Source of the DNA: JAKFWF01 sp031374115
GTDB lineage: Bacteria > Pseudomonadota > Alphaproteobacteria > Rhizobiales > Hyphomicrobiaceae
Direction: 5' to 3'
Assembly (NCBI GenBank): GCA_031374115.1
Contig: JANMNO010000140.1
Span: forward strand, 4,637-68,636
DNA length: 64,000 nt
The translations under genes were made by a program, and so were the position numbers. The number at the start of each line of letters is the position of its first letter. The stretch's first letter is position 1. Shown here in pieces: positions 43,053 through 52,168 of this stretch. Below the pieces are notes generated by a model. The model was not told the origin of the DNA. It ran no database searches and saw nothing but the letters and a program-made list of their open reading frames with translations.

Positions 43053-46000
43053 TAAGCCGCCGCAACCTGCTTGGCGGCAATGTTGTCCTTGGCAAGGTTG
43101 AGCGCCGCGACATAGTCCGGTTTGCCGGAGCCGAGCAAGGGCACGCTCGTGAGCACCATGATTTCAGCCGGGACGCTTAGCTCGGTTGCGCCTTTCATCT
43201 TTGCATGCCGCAGGAACTGGTCGCGCGTCGCCGTCGCGTCGGTCGTCATTAGGATCAGCCGCTCGCCCTTACGCGCATCGGAAACCGCGACTACGACCGA
43301 TACCACCGCGGGCCAGATCTCCGCGGCCATTGCTTCCACCGCCGACAGCGAGACCATCTCGCCGGCGATCTTGGCGAAGCGTTTCGCGCGTCCCTTGATG
43401 GCGATGAAACCTTGTGCATCGATCGTGACGATGTCGCCGGTATCGTGCCAGCCTTCGGCGGGCGGCTCGAGAACGCCGGGGTTTTCGGCGCGGAAGTACC
43501 CCAGCATCACGTTTGGTCCACGCACGTACAGGCGTCCGCCTTCGTTGATGCCGGGGACCGGATCAAGCCGCGCCTCCATCAATGGCGCCAAGCGCCCGAC
43601 TGTACCGGCACGATTGGCAAGCGGTGTGTTGATTGCCAGCACCGGTGCGGTTTCTGTAACGCCGTAGCCTTCGAGAATGCGCACGCCGAACTTTTCCATG
43701 TAGAGATCGCGTGTGCGTTGCTTGACGGCCTCCGCACCGGCCAGGATCAACCGCAGTGAGCGGAAGTCGTAAGGGTGCGCGACGCGCGCGTAACCGTTGA
43801 GGAAGGTGTCGGTGCCGAACATGATCGTAGCGTTCGATCCGTAAACGAGTTCGGGCACGATGCGGTAATGCAGCGGCGACGGGTAAAGATAGACCGGCAC
43901 GCCATTCAGCAGCGGCATCATCAAACCGGCGGTCAGACCGAAGGAGTGGAACACCGGTAGCACGTTGAACACCTTGTCGTCGCCGTTGACGGAGACCCGT
44001 GTCAGCGATTGGATCGCGTTGGCGAGGATGTTGGAGTGCGAAAGCACAACTCCTTTTGGCGTTCCTTCCGAGCCTGATGTGAACAGGATCGCCGCCGGGT
44101 CCGACGGCTTGCGGACGACCTGTTGTCTGCTGCCCTGCCATAGGCCGCGCAATTTGTCGGCGAGCGTGATCGTCGGTCGAACATCTTCGAGATAAACGAA
44201 GCGCACTTGGCTGCCCAGTTTGTCGACGAGCTCGCCAAGCTTGGCTTTCGCGATGAACGCGCGCGAGGTGAGGATTACCTCGACCTTTGCGGCCCGGCAC
44301 GCTGCAGCGACGTTCACCGCTCCCGCCGTGAAGTTGATCATGGCCGGCACGCGGCCAATTGACTGCAACGCGAAGAACGTCACCGCCACACCAGCCGAGT
44401 TCGGCAGCATGACGCCAACAGCCGCACCGACAGGCGCATACTGCTTGAGCTTAGCGCCCAGCACCTGCGCGCTCGTGATCAGCTTGCCGAACTTGAGCTT
44501 GGTGCCCATCGGATCTTCGATGATGACGCGCCCGGTGTCGCGTGTTGCCTTCGCCTCGGCCAGCGCCTCGAACAACGTCCGCTGCATATTGGCGGTCTCG
44601 ACCGCGGTATCGACCATGATATCCTGCAGTTTCGCACCGGCTGCCTGACGCCGGACCTTTCCCCGCAACGCCGGATCGACTTCGAGCTTGCGGCGCGGCA
44701 GGATCGTTACGGTGACCTTGGGAAACCAAGCCTTCTTGGTCTGCGAGCGCCTGAGGTAACTCAGCGTTGATCGCTCCGCGCCATCGATCCGCACCGGCAC
44801 GATCCAGGCGTCGGCCTTGTCGGCGATCATCGCCGAGCCATCGTAGACTTTCATCAATCCGCCAGTCACCGTGACGCGACCCTCGGGAAAAATCACGAGT
44901 TGCTCGCCGGCCTTGACGGCATTGACGAGATTGCGCGTGCCAAGCGGCTTGGTCGGATCGATCGATTGAAAATTGACGAGCTTGAGAAATGGCTTGGCCC
45001 ACCACGTTTGCGCAATGCCGCTATCGACCGCAAAGGACGCATGGCCTGGCAGTATCGAGTGCAAAACAGGGGCATCGATGAGGCTGACATGATTAGGCGT
45101 AATGACTGCCCGCTCACCGGCCGGCGGCAGATTTTCTAGGCCCTTCACTTCGAGCCCATAGAAGGTCTTGAACACGAACGCTGCCACATCGCGCACGCCA
45201 TCGCGACCCCATGCTCGCAGCACGAGAACCATCACCAAGAAGTTCGCAAGGCCAAGGCCGACGAATAACGATATGAGACCGGCGCCCATCGCCTGCAACG
45301 CGGCTAGCAGCAGCGTCGCCACGGTCATGAAGGCTGCCGACAGCACGTTGCAGGCAGCGATCACGCGAGCACGGCGCTCGATGGGCGCCCAGCTTTGCAC
45401 TGCGGCAAATGAGGGTACGATGAATAGACCACCGCTTGCGGCCAGTCCAAAAAGTGCAAAACCCAGGTGCAGGCCCCAGGGCGAAGCGATGAAATCGGCA
45501 ACGGTTACAACTTGGCCAGTAGGTGGCGGCGTCACGCTGGAGATCGCCCACGCGAGATCCAGGCAGAACAGACCCATCAGGAACGCGGCGATCGGCACTA
45601 ACGCCATGTTGGGGCGGGTCCTGCTGGCACGCGCCGCCGCCACCGAGCCGACGGCGATGCCGACTGTGAAAATCAATAGTGCGACCGTCAGTAAATGCTC
45701 CGTGCCGCCGATGTGGGTCTTGGCGAGTGTCGGTAGCAGCGACAAGGCAACCGCGCCGACCAGCCAAAACCAGCTGGTAATCATACCGCCGATCCACAGG
45801 CGATTGTCGCGGCTGAGGTCGCGAAGCAAGGCGACCGTCGACGACCACGGGTTCGGATCGACGACAAGGTCGGGTGCGCGCTGGCCAGTGGGCGGGATCA
45901 GCATCGCCGATGCCCAGCAGGCAACCGCCAACGCGACGACGCTTAGAGCAATGAACCAAGCGTGTCCCTGATCGGCAGCGGCCAAGCCGCCGGCGATGGT

Positions 46001-46465
46001 GCCACCCAAGATCGCAGCAAAGGTTGCACCTTCGACGAGTGCGTTGGCGGCCGGCAGCTCGGTCGTCGCCATATGATCGGGGAGAATACCGTACTTGATC
46101 GGCCCGAACAGAGCGGCGATGACGCCGAACAGTCCAAGCGCCACGAATAAAAGCGGGACCCAGTGAAAATAGAAACCGAGCGCGGCGATCCCCGCCACCG
46201 GGATTTCTACGAGCTTCAGGCGCTGTGCAAGCCAAGCTTTGTCGAACCGATCTGCAAGTTGGCCGCCGAGCGCCGACAAAATGAAGAACGGCGCGATCAA
46301 TACGGCGCCGGCAAGCGTAACCAACACGGGGCCCTGGTCGCTCGCAACCTGGAACAGGATAAGGATGATCAATGCATTCTTCACGAAGTTGTCGTTCAAC
46401 GCCGAAAAGAACTGACACCAGAACAGCGGTGCGAACTTGCGCGATGTCATCAGCGATTGGAACAT
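43052..46465 (-). CDS. Aas-like three-domain protein: MFS transporter, PlsC acyltransferase, acyl-ACP synthetase
   Basis: 1137 residues. Residues about 10-410: MFS/LplT-like lysophospholipid flippase with some 12 helices (SALNDNFVKNALIILILF). About 440-640: PlsC domain with the HX4D motif NHVSLID near 457 and FPEGRVTVTGG. About 690-1130: AMP-binding ligase with FTSGSEGTPKG near 795, GYGVTETAP, and WHDTGDIVTID. The enzyme re-acylates lysophospholipid at the inner membrane using an ACP-bound acyl chain. GAAGG lies 8 nt before ATG 46465; the longer frame to 46642 is unsupported. Confidence 0.92.
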   Translation of the reverse strand: MFQSLMTSRKFAPLFWCQFFSALNDNFVKNALIILILFQVASDQGPVLVTLAGAVLIAPFFILSALGGQLADRFDKAWLAQRLKLVEIPVAGIAALGFYFHWVPLLFVALGLFGVIAALFGPIKYGILPDHMATTELPAANALVEGATFAAILGGTIAGGLAAADQGHAWFIALSVVALAVACWASAMLIPPTGQRAPDLVVDPNPWSSTVALLRDLSRDNRLWIGGMITSWFWLVGAVALSLLPTLAKTHIGGTEHLLTVALLIFTVGIAVGSVAAARASRTRPNMALVPIAAFLMGLFCLDLAWAISSVTPPPTGQVVTVADFIASPWGLHLGFALFGLAASGGLFIVPSFAAVQSWAPIERRARVIAACNVLSAAFMTVATLLLAALQAMGAGLISLFVGLGLANFLVMVLVLRAWGRDGVRDVAAFVFKTFYGLEVKGLENLPPAGERAVITPNHVSLIDAPVLHSILPGHASFAVDSGIAQTWWAKPFLKLVNFQSIDPTKPLGTRNLVNAVKAGEQLVIFPEGRVTVTGGLMKVYDGSAMIADKADAWIVPVRIDGAERSTLSYLRRSQTKKAWFPKVTVTILPRRKLEVDPALRGKVRRQAAGAKLQDIMVDTAVETANMQRTLFEALAEAKATRDTGRVIIEDPMGTKLKFGKLITSAQVLGAKLKQYAPVGAAVGVMLPNSAGVAVTFFALQSIGRVPAMINFTAGAVNVAAACRAAKVEVILTSRAFIAKAKLGELVDKLGSQVRFVYLEDVRPTITLADKLRGLWQGSRQQVVRKPSDPAAILFTSGSEGTPKGVVLSHSNILANAIQSLTRVSVNGDDKVFNVLPVFHSFGLTAGLMMPLLNGVPVYLYPSPLHYRIVPELVYGSNATIMFGTDTFLNGYARVAHPYDFRSLRLILAGAEAVKQRTRDLYMEKFGVRILEGYGVTETAPVLAINTPLANRAGTVGRLAPLMEARLDPVPGINEGGRLYVRGPNVMLGYFRAENPGVLEPPAEGWHDTGDIVTIDAQGFIAIKGRAKRFAKIAGEMVSLSAVEAMAAEIWPAVVSVVVAVSDARKGERLILMTTDATATRDQFLRHAKMKGATELSVPAEIMVLTSVPLLGSGKPDYVAALNLAKDNIAAKQVAAA

Positions 46466-46738
46466 GGTCAAGACCTTCAGGGCTATGTCGACAACGGGTG
46501 AAAATGCACGATTGGACAGTATACGCGCTTCCGATCTAGCGGGGATAACCCGATAAACCGTTAACGGTGCTCCGTACGCGGGGAAGCGCACGCAACGACG
46601 AATTGGTCGGCTGGACCAGCAAAGTTTCGTGATCCATTGCAATTATGCTTGCCCGGGCGATTGGCCCGAGTATGGCGCTTGCAAACCGATTGAATAGAAT
46701 GCGGAAGCACAACAAAATCTCGAGATTAGTGCATTCGC

Positions 46739-46771
46739 TTGACATTGGCCTCTCCGCAAATGAGTTAATAT
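46739..46771 (+). promoter_or_regulatory. Promoter-like boxes upstream of plsC-like gene
   Basis: A perfect TTGACA (46739-46744) is followed by AT-rich TTAATAT (46765-46771) at a spacing of 20-21, longer than the ideal 17. The -10-like box runs directly into the first operator palindrome, an arrangement that suits repression. Direction suggests it drives the plsC-cdsA pair. Transcription start unproven. Confidence 0.4.
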
Positions 46772-46814
46772 GAACTATGTTCATATGATCTATCATGATT
46801 GTGAACTATGTTCA
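46768..46814. promoter_or_regulatory. Two identical palindromic operators TGAACTATGTTCA
   Basis: TGAACTATGTTCA occurs at 46771-46783 and again at 46802-46814. Centres are 31 bp apart, close to three helical turns. The first copy extends to a 19-bp palindrome, ATATGAAC-TAT-GTTCATAT (46768-46786). This is the form of a TetR-type operator pair bound by two dimers on one face. No regulator gene is adjacent. Probably controls the plsC-cdsA genes and perhaps the divergent aas-like gene. Confidence 0.65.
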
Positions 46815-46940
46815 AGAGTAATTTTGCAAAACCATATAGGAATATTTTGAAGCGCTTGTGGCAATCCGGTCGCGCGAACGTGCTTTCATGCACCCCGATG
46901 ATTATCGCAGCCCTTCGATGAAGATTGAGGATGCAATTTG

Positions 46941-47603
46941 ATGCGGAGATTGGCCGTCGGCGTCCCCAGTTTGACCCGCGCGGCCGCCGCTAGCGCCGGC
47001 GTGTTATTGCGCGGTTTCGCCCAGCTGGTGACCGGCGTACGCCGCCGCCGTATCGATGCTCGCCCATCGACAGGACCGGTGATTTACTTCGCCAATCACA
47101 CCAGCCACGGCGACTTCGTGCTGATCTGGACCGTACTGCCGCCGCAGCTTCGCAAACTGACGCGACCGGTTGCCGGCGCCGACTATTGGAGCGCTGGCCG
47201 GGTTCGGCCGTGGCTTGCCCGGCACGTATTCGACGCCGTTTTAATCGATCGGGGCAAACTTGATCGGACGAGCGATCCGGTGGCGCCGGTGTTGGCGGCG
47301 CTCGATGCCGGTCAGTCGGTGATCATCTTTCCGGAAGGAACACGTAATCAGTCCGGTGTGCCGTTGCTGCCTTTCAAGAGCGGCTTGTTTCGCCTTGCCG
47401 AGGCGCGGCCACACATTCCCCTCGTGCCGGTCTGGATCGAGAACCTCGCCCGGGTCATGCCAAAGGGCGAATTCTTGCCGTTACCGTTGTTGTGCAGCGT
47501 GACGTTCGGTCCGCCCCTGCCACAAGCTCCCGGTGAACTGCGTCCGATGTTCCTCGCCCGCGCCGCGCGCGCATTGGCAACGCTGGCGCCGATGGAGGCC
47601 TGA
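46941..47603 (+). CDS. 1-acyl-sn-glycerol-3-phosphate acyltransferase (PlsC family)
   Basis: 220 residues. HX4D motif NHTSHGDFVLIW (about residue 52), FPEGTRNQSGVPLLPFKSGLF (acyl acceptor site), VPVWIENLARVMPKGE. Acylates lysophosphatidate to phosphatidate at the inner membrane, the step before CdsA, encoded 2 bp downstream. ATG 46941 chosen; GAGGA lies about 10 nt upstream and a TTG one codon earlier is possible. Confidence 0.88.
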   Translation: MRRLAVGVPSLTRAAAASAGVLLRGFAQLVTGVRRRRIDARPSTGPVIYFANHTSHGDFVLIWTVLPPQLRKLTRPVAGADYWSAGRVRPWLARHVFDAVLIDRGKLDRTSDPVAPVLAALDAGQSVIIFPEGTRNQSGVPLLPFKSGLFRLAEARPHIPLVPVWIENLARVMPKGEFLPLPLLCSVTFGPPLPQAPGELRPMFLARAARALATLAPMEA

Positions 47604-47605
47604 CC

Positions 47606-48427
47606 TTGGCAGACGCGCGCGATCACTTGTTGTTCATTGCCACATCGATGGCCGTCATCACCGCCGCTTGGCTGATCTTCGGGGCAATCGGGATCACCGT
47701 ATTGTTTGCTGTCGTGTCGCTGCAGGCCTTGCGTGAGTACTTGACGCTGACGCACACCCGTCGAGGCGATCACTGGGCATTGCTCGCAGCATTTTTCGTC
47801 GTGCTGCCGTTCCAGTACATTCTGATCGGCATCGATTGGTACGCCATGTCGGCGATCATGATCCCGGTATACGCGTTTCTCGGTTTGCCGATCGTCTCGG
47901 TACTGCGCGGCGACACCCAGCGGTTCATGGAGCGGATTGCCGAAGTGCAGTGGGGCCTGATGACGTGTGTCTACTGCTTAAGCTATGTGCCGGCGCTGCT
48001 ACTGCTGAAGATCGAAGGTTACGCGGGGAATGAACTGTTTCTCATCCTTTTCCTTGCGCTGGTGGTGCAAGGGGCAGCGCTGCTTCATTCCGCTGCGCGG
48101 GCACTTCCGAATTGGAAGAGCAAAGATCAAAGTCTAGGCTGTGAGGCGGGCATTACGGCGCTCGCCGGTATTCTCATCGGCGTTGCCCTGAGCGCCTTCA
48201 CGCCTTTTCGGGTTGTTCAAGCCTGTGCGCTCGGAGCGCTTATCGCGTGCCTCGGGTTGGCGGGAAGCCTCGTCATGGAAGCGGTCAAGCGCGACCGAGG
48301 GGTCGACGATTGGCGCCGATCGTCGCCGTCTGACCATGGCGCGCGTGGGCTGTTAGACCAACTCGAACGCATTATTTTCGCGGCACCGGTATTCTTCCAC
48401 TTGGTTCGTTATTGGTGGGCGATTTGA
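47606..48427 (+). CDS. Phosphatidate cytidylyltransferase-like membrane protein (CdsA family)
   Basis: 273 residues with about seven to eight membrane helices. Makes CDP-diacylglycerol from phosphatidate and CTP. The C-terminal region KRDRGVDDWRRSSPSDHGARGLLDQLERIIFAAPVF corresponds to the CdsA signature (K-R-x2-G-x-KD-x6-PGHGG-x2-DR-x-D), though KD and PGHGG are changed to DD and SDHGA, and the terminal DR-D to DQLE; it is the shorter divergent type found beside PlsC. TTG start with GGAGG 7 nt upstream. Coupled to plsC. Confidence 0.82.
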   Translation: MADARDHLLFIATSMAVITAAWLIFGAIGITVLFAVVSLQALREYLTLTHTRRGDHWALLAAFFVVLPFQYILIGIDWYAMSAIMIPVYAFLGLPIVSVLRGDTQRFMERIAEVQWGLMTCVYCLSYVPALLLLKIEGYAGNELFLILFLALVVQGAALLHSAARALPNWKSKDQSLGCEAGITALAGILIGVALSAFTPFRVVQACALGALIACLGLAGSLVMEAVKRDRGVDDWRRSSPSDHGARGLLDQLERIIFAAPVFFHLVRYWWAI

Positions 48428-48557
48428 TCGACGTCGATCGACATGAACAGAGCTTCAGCCGTTTGCCACATTAGCAGCAGGGAAACGTCGAATTTCGCGC
48501 GCAGTTGCGGGGCACGTTGGTTGGCAGATCAAACCAACCTGCCCCCCTAGAAGTGCT

Positions 48558-48839
48558 GTGCTAAAAAACCTCCGTGAGCTTGATTCCGGCCCGCCGCATC
48601 CCGGTGAAATTCTACGAGACGACATGATGCCCCGCTTGCATCTGGCGACCGCGTGCCTCGCCGATAGGCTGCATCTGTCCAGCGAGACAATCGATGATCT
48701 GCTGGCCGAACGCAGCGCCGTGACTGCCGAAATCGCTCGCCGTCTCGCCGCAAACTTTGGGCACTCCGCCCGCTTTTGGCTGGGCCTTCAGATGCAGTAC
48801 GACCGATGGACAGCACGCATTGCATCTGAGCCAATTTGA
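48558..48839 (+). CDS. HigA-family addiction-module antitoxin, no adjacent toxin
   Basis: 93 residues: PPHPGEILRDDMMPRLHLATACLADRLHLSS, DDLLAERSAVTAEIARRLAANFGHSARFWLGLQMQYD, the HigA/VapI XRE-type HTH with its typical C-terminal WLxLQxxYD. Such antitoxins bind DNA and neutralise a HigB RNase. No higB-like gene is present in the 130 bp upstream, and the downstream gene is a convergent aminotransferase, so it is an orphan. Start is GTG 48558; ribosome site unclear. Confidence 0.85.
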   Translation: MLKNLRELDSGPPHPGEILRDDMMPRLHLATACLADRLHLSSETIDDLLAERSAVTAEIARRLAANFGHSARFWLGLQMQYDRWTARIASEPI

Positions 48840-48844
48840 AGGCT

Positions 48845-50239
48845 TTAGCTGCCCAGCGGAACGCCAAGTTCTTTCTCGACCCAATGGGCGGTGCGATCGA
48901 GCGCCTTACCCATTGCATCAAATATGAAATTGATTTCCTCTGCCGTGATCACCAGAGGCGGACATAGAGCTATTGAATCGCCGCCGACGGCCCGGCAGAT
49001 CAGCCCTTCTTCCTGCGCGAACTGCACCACCTTGCCGCCAATGCCCTGGCGCGGCTCGAAGCTTTCCTTGGTCTTCTTGTTCTTCACGAGTTCGAGCGCG
49101 CCGATCAAACCGATGCCGCGGGCTTCCCCGACCAGCGGGTGATCGCTGAGCGCCTTCAGTCGTGAGGTGAACACCGGCGACACCGTTTGCACATGGCGAA
49201 CGATGTTGATGCGCTGGTAGATCTCGATCGTCTTGTTGGCAACAGCGCAGGCGTCGGGATGGCCGGAATAAGTGAAACCGTGTGCGAAAACGCCGAGTTT
49301 TTTGCTCTCGTCGACCAGGGCTTGGTACACGGGTTCGGAGACGGTGATGGCGCCTAGAGGCATGTAGGCAGAGGTGATCGCCTTCGCCATCGAAACCGTG
49401 TCGGGCCGGATATTGAACGTCTCTGAGCCCCACCAATTGCCGGTGCGTCCGAAGCCGCAAATGACTTCATCGGCAATGAACGCGATATCGTGCCGCGTCA
49501 GTACCGCCTGAATTTTCTCGAAGTAGGTGCGGGGTGGGATAATGACGCCACCGGCACCTTGTACCGGTTCGGCAATGAAGGCCGCGATCGTCTCGGGATC
49601 CTCCTTGTGGATCAGATCTTCGAGGTTCTTCGCCAGTCGCGTCGCGAAATCTTCCTCGGTTTCGCCAGCCGCGGCCATCCGCCAGTGATGTGGCGCTTCG
49701 GCATGAACGACCCGCGACATCGGTAAATCGAAGTCGGCATGGAAGACCGGTAGCCCGGTGAGACTGGCCGAGGCGATCGTCACGCCGTGGTAGCCCCGCA
49801 TCCGCCCGATGATCTTCTTCTTGCGCGGTTTGCCGCGCGCGTTGTTGTAATACCACTGCAGCTTGATCTGCGTGTCGTTGGCTTCGCTCCCGGAACTCGT
49901 GAAGAAGACTTTCGAGGTCGGCGCCGGCGAGATTTCCTTTATTTTTTCGGCAAGCGCGATGGCTGGCTCATGACTGCGACCACCAAATAAGTGCGTGAAC
50001 GACAGCTTGCGCATCTGCTCGGCTGCCGCCTGTACCAGTTCCTCATTGCCGTAGCCAAGGCCCGTGCACCACAGCCCAGCGAGACCTTCGATGTAGCGCT
50101 TGCCGTTGGTGTCGTAGACGTAAACGCCTTGCGCGCGGTCGAGCACCAATGGACCCGTCACGCGGTGTGTGGCAAGATTGGTCGTTGGATGAAGCAGTGT
50201 CTCGACATCGCGCGTTTCGAAGTTTGTCAGTTGCCGCAT
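48845..50239 (-). CDS. Class III (omega) aminotransferase, PLP-dependent
   Basis: 464 residues. GLWCTGLGYGNEELVQAA, SGSEANDTQIKL, YHGVTIASASLTG, AFIADEVICGFGRTGNWWG, and PLP lysine in SMAKAITSAYMPLGA. This matches the beta-alanine/putrescine/taurine-pyruvate omega-transaminases. Transfers an amino group from an amine or omega-amino acid to pyruvate. Its 3' end is 5 bp from the HigA stop. Substrate not determined. Confidence 0.92.
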   Translation of the reverse strand: MRQLTNFETRDVETLLHPTTNLATHRVTGPLVLDRAQGVYVYDTNGKRYIEGLAGLWCTGLGYGNEELVQAAAEQMRKLSFTHLFGGRSHEPAIALAEKIKEISPAPTSKVFFTSSGSEANDTQIKLQWYYNNARGKPRKKKIIGRMRGYHGVTIASASLTGLPVFHADFDLPMSRVVHAEAPHHWRMAAAGETEEDFATRLAKNLEDLIHKEDPETIAAFIAEPVQGAGGVIIPPRTYFEKIQAVLTRHDIAFIADEVICGFGRTGNWWGSETFNIRPDTVSMAKAITSAYMPLGAITVSEPVYQALVDESKKLGVFAHGFTYSGHPDACAVANKTIEIYQRINIVRHVQTVSPVFTSRLKALSDHPLVGEARGIGLIGALELVKNKKTKESFEPRQGIGGKVVQFAQEEGLICRAVGGDSIALCPPLVITAEEINFIFDAMGKALDRTAHWVEKELGVPLGS

Positions 50240-50402
50240 GGCAGTCTCACCCCGGTGTTTGGCCTTAATTTAAGCGGACGTTAGCGCCGATCCGGTTCCG
50301 ACGCAAAAACTGAGATGTGCTTGCGATAACACCACGGCGCATGGCTGATTGTGATATGCGGAGCATCACAACGATGAAGAGGCGACGTCAACTCGAAACT
50401 CG

Positions 50403-51386
50403 ATGGCACTGAGACTTCCCGACGATCAGAAGGGTTTGAGCCGATGGACGGTGCGTTTCGCACTGTTCAGCGCGTCGCTTGCTGCCTTCACGGTGATCGC
50501 ACATCGATTGTTTGCGATGCCGACGCCGGTTGCACTCAACCTCGCCAAGGTGGTGCTTGCCGGTGCGCTATTGGCCCTCATTCTTGGTGCTGTTTCCAGC
50601 CTGCGGATTTGGCATCGCGGAACCGGTGGCGGGCTCGCGACCCTATTCGGAATGTTTGTCGCGGGCAGTCTACTCGCTTGGCCCGCCGCGGTGATGCCGA
50701 CGATACGCAGCCTGCCTAACATCAACGACATCACCACCGACGTGCAATCGCCGCCACGGTTCATTAGCCTGGCGAAGGCGCGCGTGCCGGGGGCCAACAG
50801 TGTCAACTACCCAGGTGAGGGTTTTTCCAGTGCCCAGCTCAAAGCCTATCCCGATATTCGCACGTTCCAGGTCGACCGCTCGGCAGAGGAGGCTTATGAG
50901 CTCGTGCTGGCTGCACTCAGATCCAAAACTATGAAATTCAAACCGGTGAGCGAAGAGCCGCCGAAGGGCCGCTTCGGGCAGCCGGGCTGGATCGAAGTCG
51001 TCGATCGCACGCTGGTGCTCGGTTTTACCGATGACGTGATCATCCGGGTCGATGGCGACGCCAATAATGCGCGCATAGATGTACGCTCTTCCTCGCGATA
51101 TGGCACGCACGACCTTGGGCGCAATGCGCAGCGCGTGCGCCGTATTTTGAAGGAGATACAAGCCCAACTGGAGGCAACAGTGCCCAACTCGGACGGGACC
51201 CGCGTCGCCCGGCTCAGGCGGGGCACAAAAGCCCTGGTGCCTAAACGGCAGAAAGAGGCTGATCAATCGTCATTGGCCCGTCGCAGCGGACAAGACCGCG
51301 CGAAATCAGATGCTCAACGTGGGCCTGCACCGAAAGAGAAGCTGCCTTTACGAGACGCTCGTCAAGTCCCTGGTACACGCGGCTGA
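50403..51386 (+). CDS. DUF1499 membrane protein with extended C-terminus
   Basis: 327 residues. Three N-terminal membrane segments (residues about 17-38, 44-65, 78-95), then a DUF1499 domain (DRSAEEAYELVLAALRS, RFGQPGWIEVVDRTLVLGFTDDVIIRV, DVRSSSRYGTHDLGRNAQRVRRIL). Function of the family is unknown. The last 45 or so residues (Lys/Arg/Gln-rich) read through 146 bp of the convergent MBL gene and look acquired by loss of a stop. Start ATG 50403 with weak ribosome site. Confidence 0.82.
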   Translation: MALRLPDDQKGLSRWTVRFALFSASLAAFTVIAHRLFAMPTPVALNLAKVVLAGALLALILGAVSSLRIWHRGTGGGLATLFGMFVAGSLLAWPAAVMPTIRSLPNINDITTDVQSPPRFISLAKARVPGANSVNYPGEGFSSAQLKAYPDIRTFQVDRSAEEAYELVLAALRSKTMKFKPVSEEPPKGRFGQPGWIEVVDRTLVLGFTDDVIIRVDGDANNARIDVRSSSRYGTHDLGRNAQRVRRILKEIQAQLEATVPNSDGTRVARLRRGTKALVPKRQKEADQSSLARRSGQDRAKSDAQRGPAPKEKLPLRDARQVPGTRG

Positions 51387-52155
51387 CAATCGTCCTGATC
51401 GTGTTCGTGCCCTCGCGGATGGCACCGAGGATCGCTTGCTCCCGCCACGTGCGATGGACGATGAAGGCCTTGACGACACGGGCCGGGCTTTCGATGCGGC
51501 CGCCATGCCCCGGCAGATAGGCATGATCGCCGCCCGCCCGTTCTAGCAGCACGTTGAGCGATGCGATGTAGTCGGCCATATTGCCCTCGGGCGGCGCTAC
51601 GACAGTCGTGTTCCATGCCATCACGTGATCGCCGGAAAACAGCAACCGTCGATCGGCCAGCGCAAAGCACAAATGGTCTGGTGCGTGACCCGGCGTGAAC
51701 ACCGCTTCGAGTTGCCAATCTGAGCCGCTCAGCTTGGCGCCGTGACGCATGACGATATCCGGCGCGAAATTCTGATCGACGAATTCCGAGCCCGACGGGC
51801 TCGACCGGAGGTCGCCGGGCTTCAGTGCGGTTCGCCCGAACCCGCAGGTGACCGCGCCGGTTGCGCTTAGAATTTTGGGCAAGCCGTCGGTGTGGTCGCG
51901 GTGCGTATGCGTGATCAGGACATGACTGACCCGGCGTCCCGCGATCGCTTTCATGGTGGCGTCGAAGTGCGCAGGATCGTCAGGGCCGGGATCGATTAGT
52001 GCCAGGTCCGTGGTGCCGACCAGATAGGTGTTGGTACCTTTGAACGTAAATGGACCCGGATTGTTGGCAACGATACGGGCAACGCCGGGTGCCAGATCCA
52101 TCGGCACGCCGTACTCGAAAACCATTGTCTTCTTGAACGTCAATTCGGCAGTCAT
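51241..52155 (-). CDS. MBL-fold metallo-hydrolase (LACTB2-like)
   Basis: 304 residues. Metal motif THTHRDHTDG (HxHxDH), further ligands in FTPGHAPDHLCFA and LFSGDHVM, LPGHGG. N-terminal NNPGPFTFKGTNTYLVG and the C-terminal winged-helix-like tail (VYQGLDERLVKAASLSVQAHVEHL) are typical of LACTB2/beta-lactamase-like hydrolases. Substrate unknown. Start 52155 ATG, with AGAGG 9 nt upstream. Overlaps the DUF1499 ORF tail to tail. Confidence 0.88.
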   Translation of the reverse strand: MTAELTFKKTMVFEYGVPMDLAPGVARIVANNPGPFTFKGTNTYLVGTTDLALIDPGPDDPAHFDATMKAIAGRRVSHVLITHTHRDHTDGLPKILSATGAVTCGFGRTALKPGDLRSSPSGSEFVDQNFAPDIVMRHGAKLSGSDWQLEAVFTPGHAPDHLCFALADRRLLFSGDHVMAWNTTVVAPPEGNMADYIASLNVLLERAGGDHAYLPGHGGRIESPARVVKAFIVHRTWREQAILGAIREGTNTIRTIVSRVYQGLDERLVKAASLSVQAHVEHLISRGLVRCDGPMTIDQPLSAV

Positions 52156-52168
52156 CGGCACGCGCCTC

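Larger units (their letters stand above)
46466..46940. other. 475-bp intergenic region between aas-like and plsC genes
   Basis: No convincing coding region on either strand. It is AT-richer than the surroundings, contains the operator pair and promoter-like boxes listed separately (46739-46814), and must carry promoters for both divergent genes. The stretch 46466-46735 shows nothing else that I can name. Confidence 0.6.

Noticed and set aside
48428..48557. Possible higB toxin gene before higA
   Set aside because: No open frame of suitable length or RelE/HigB-like sequence in any frame of this 130-bp stretch.
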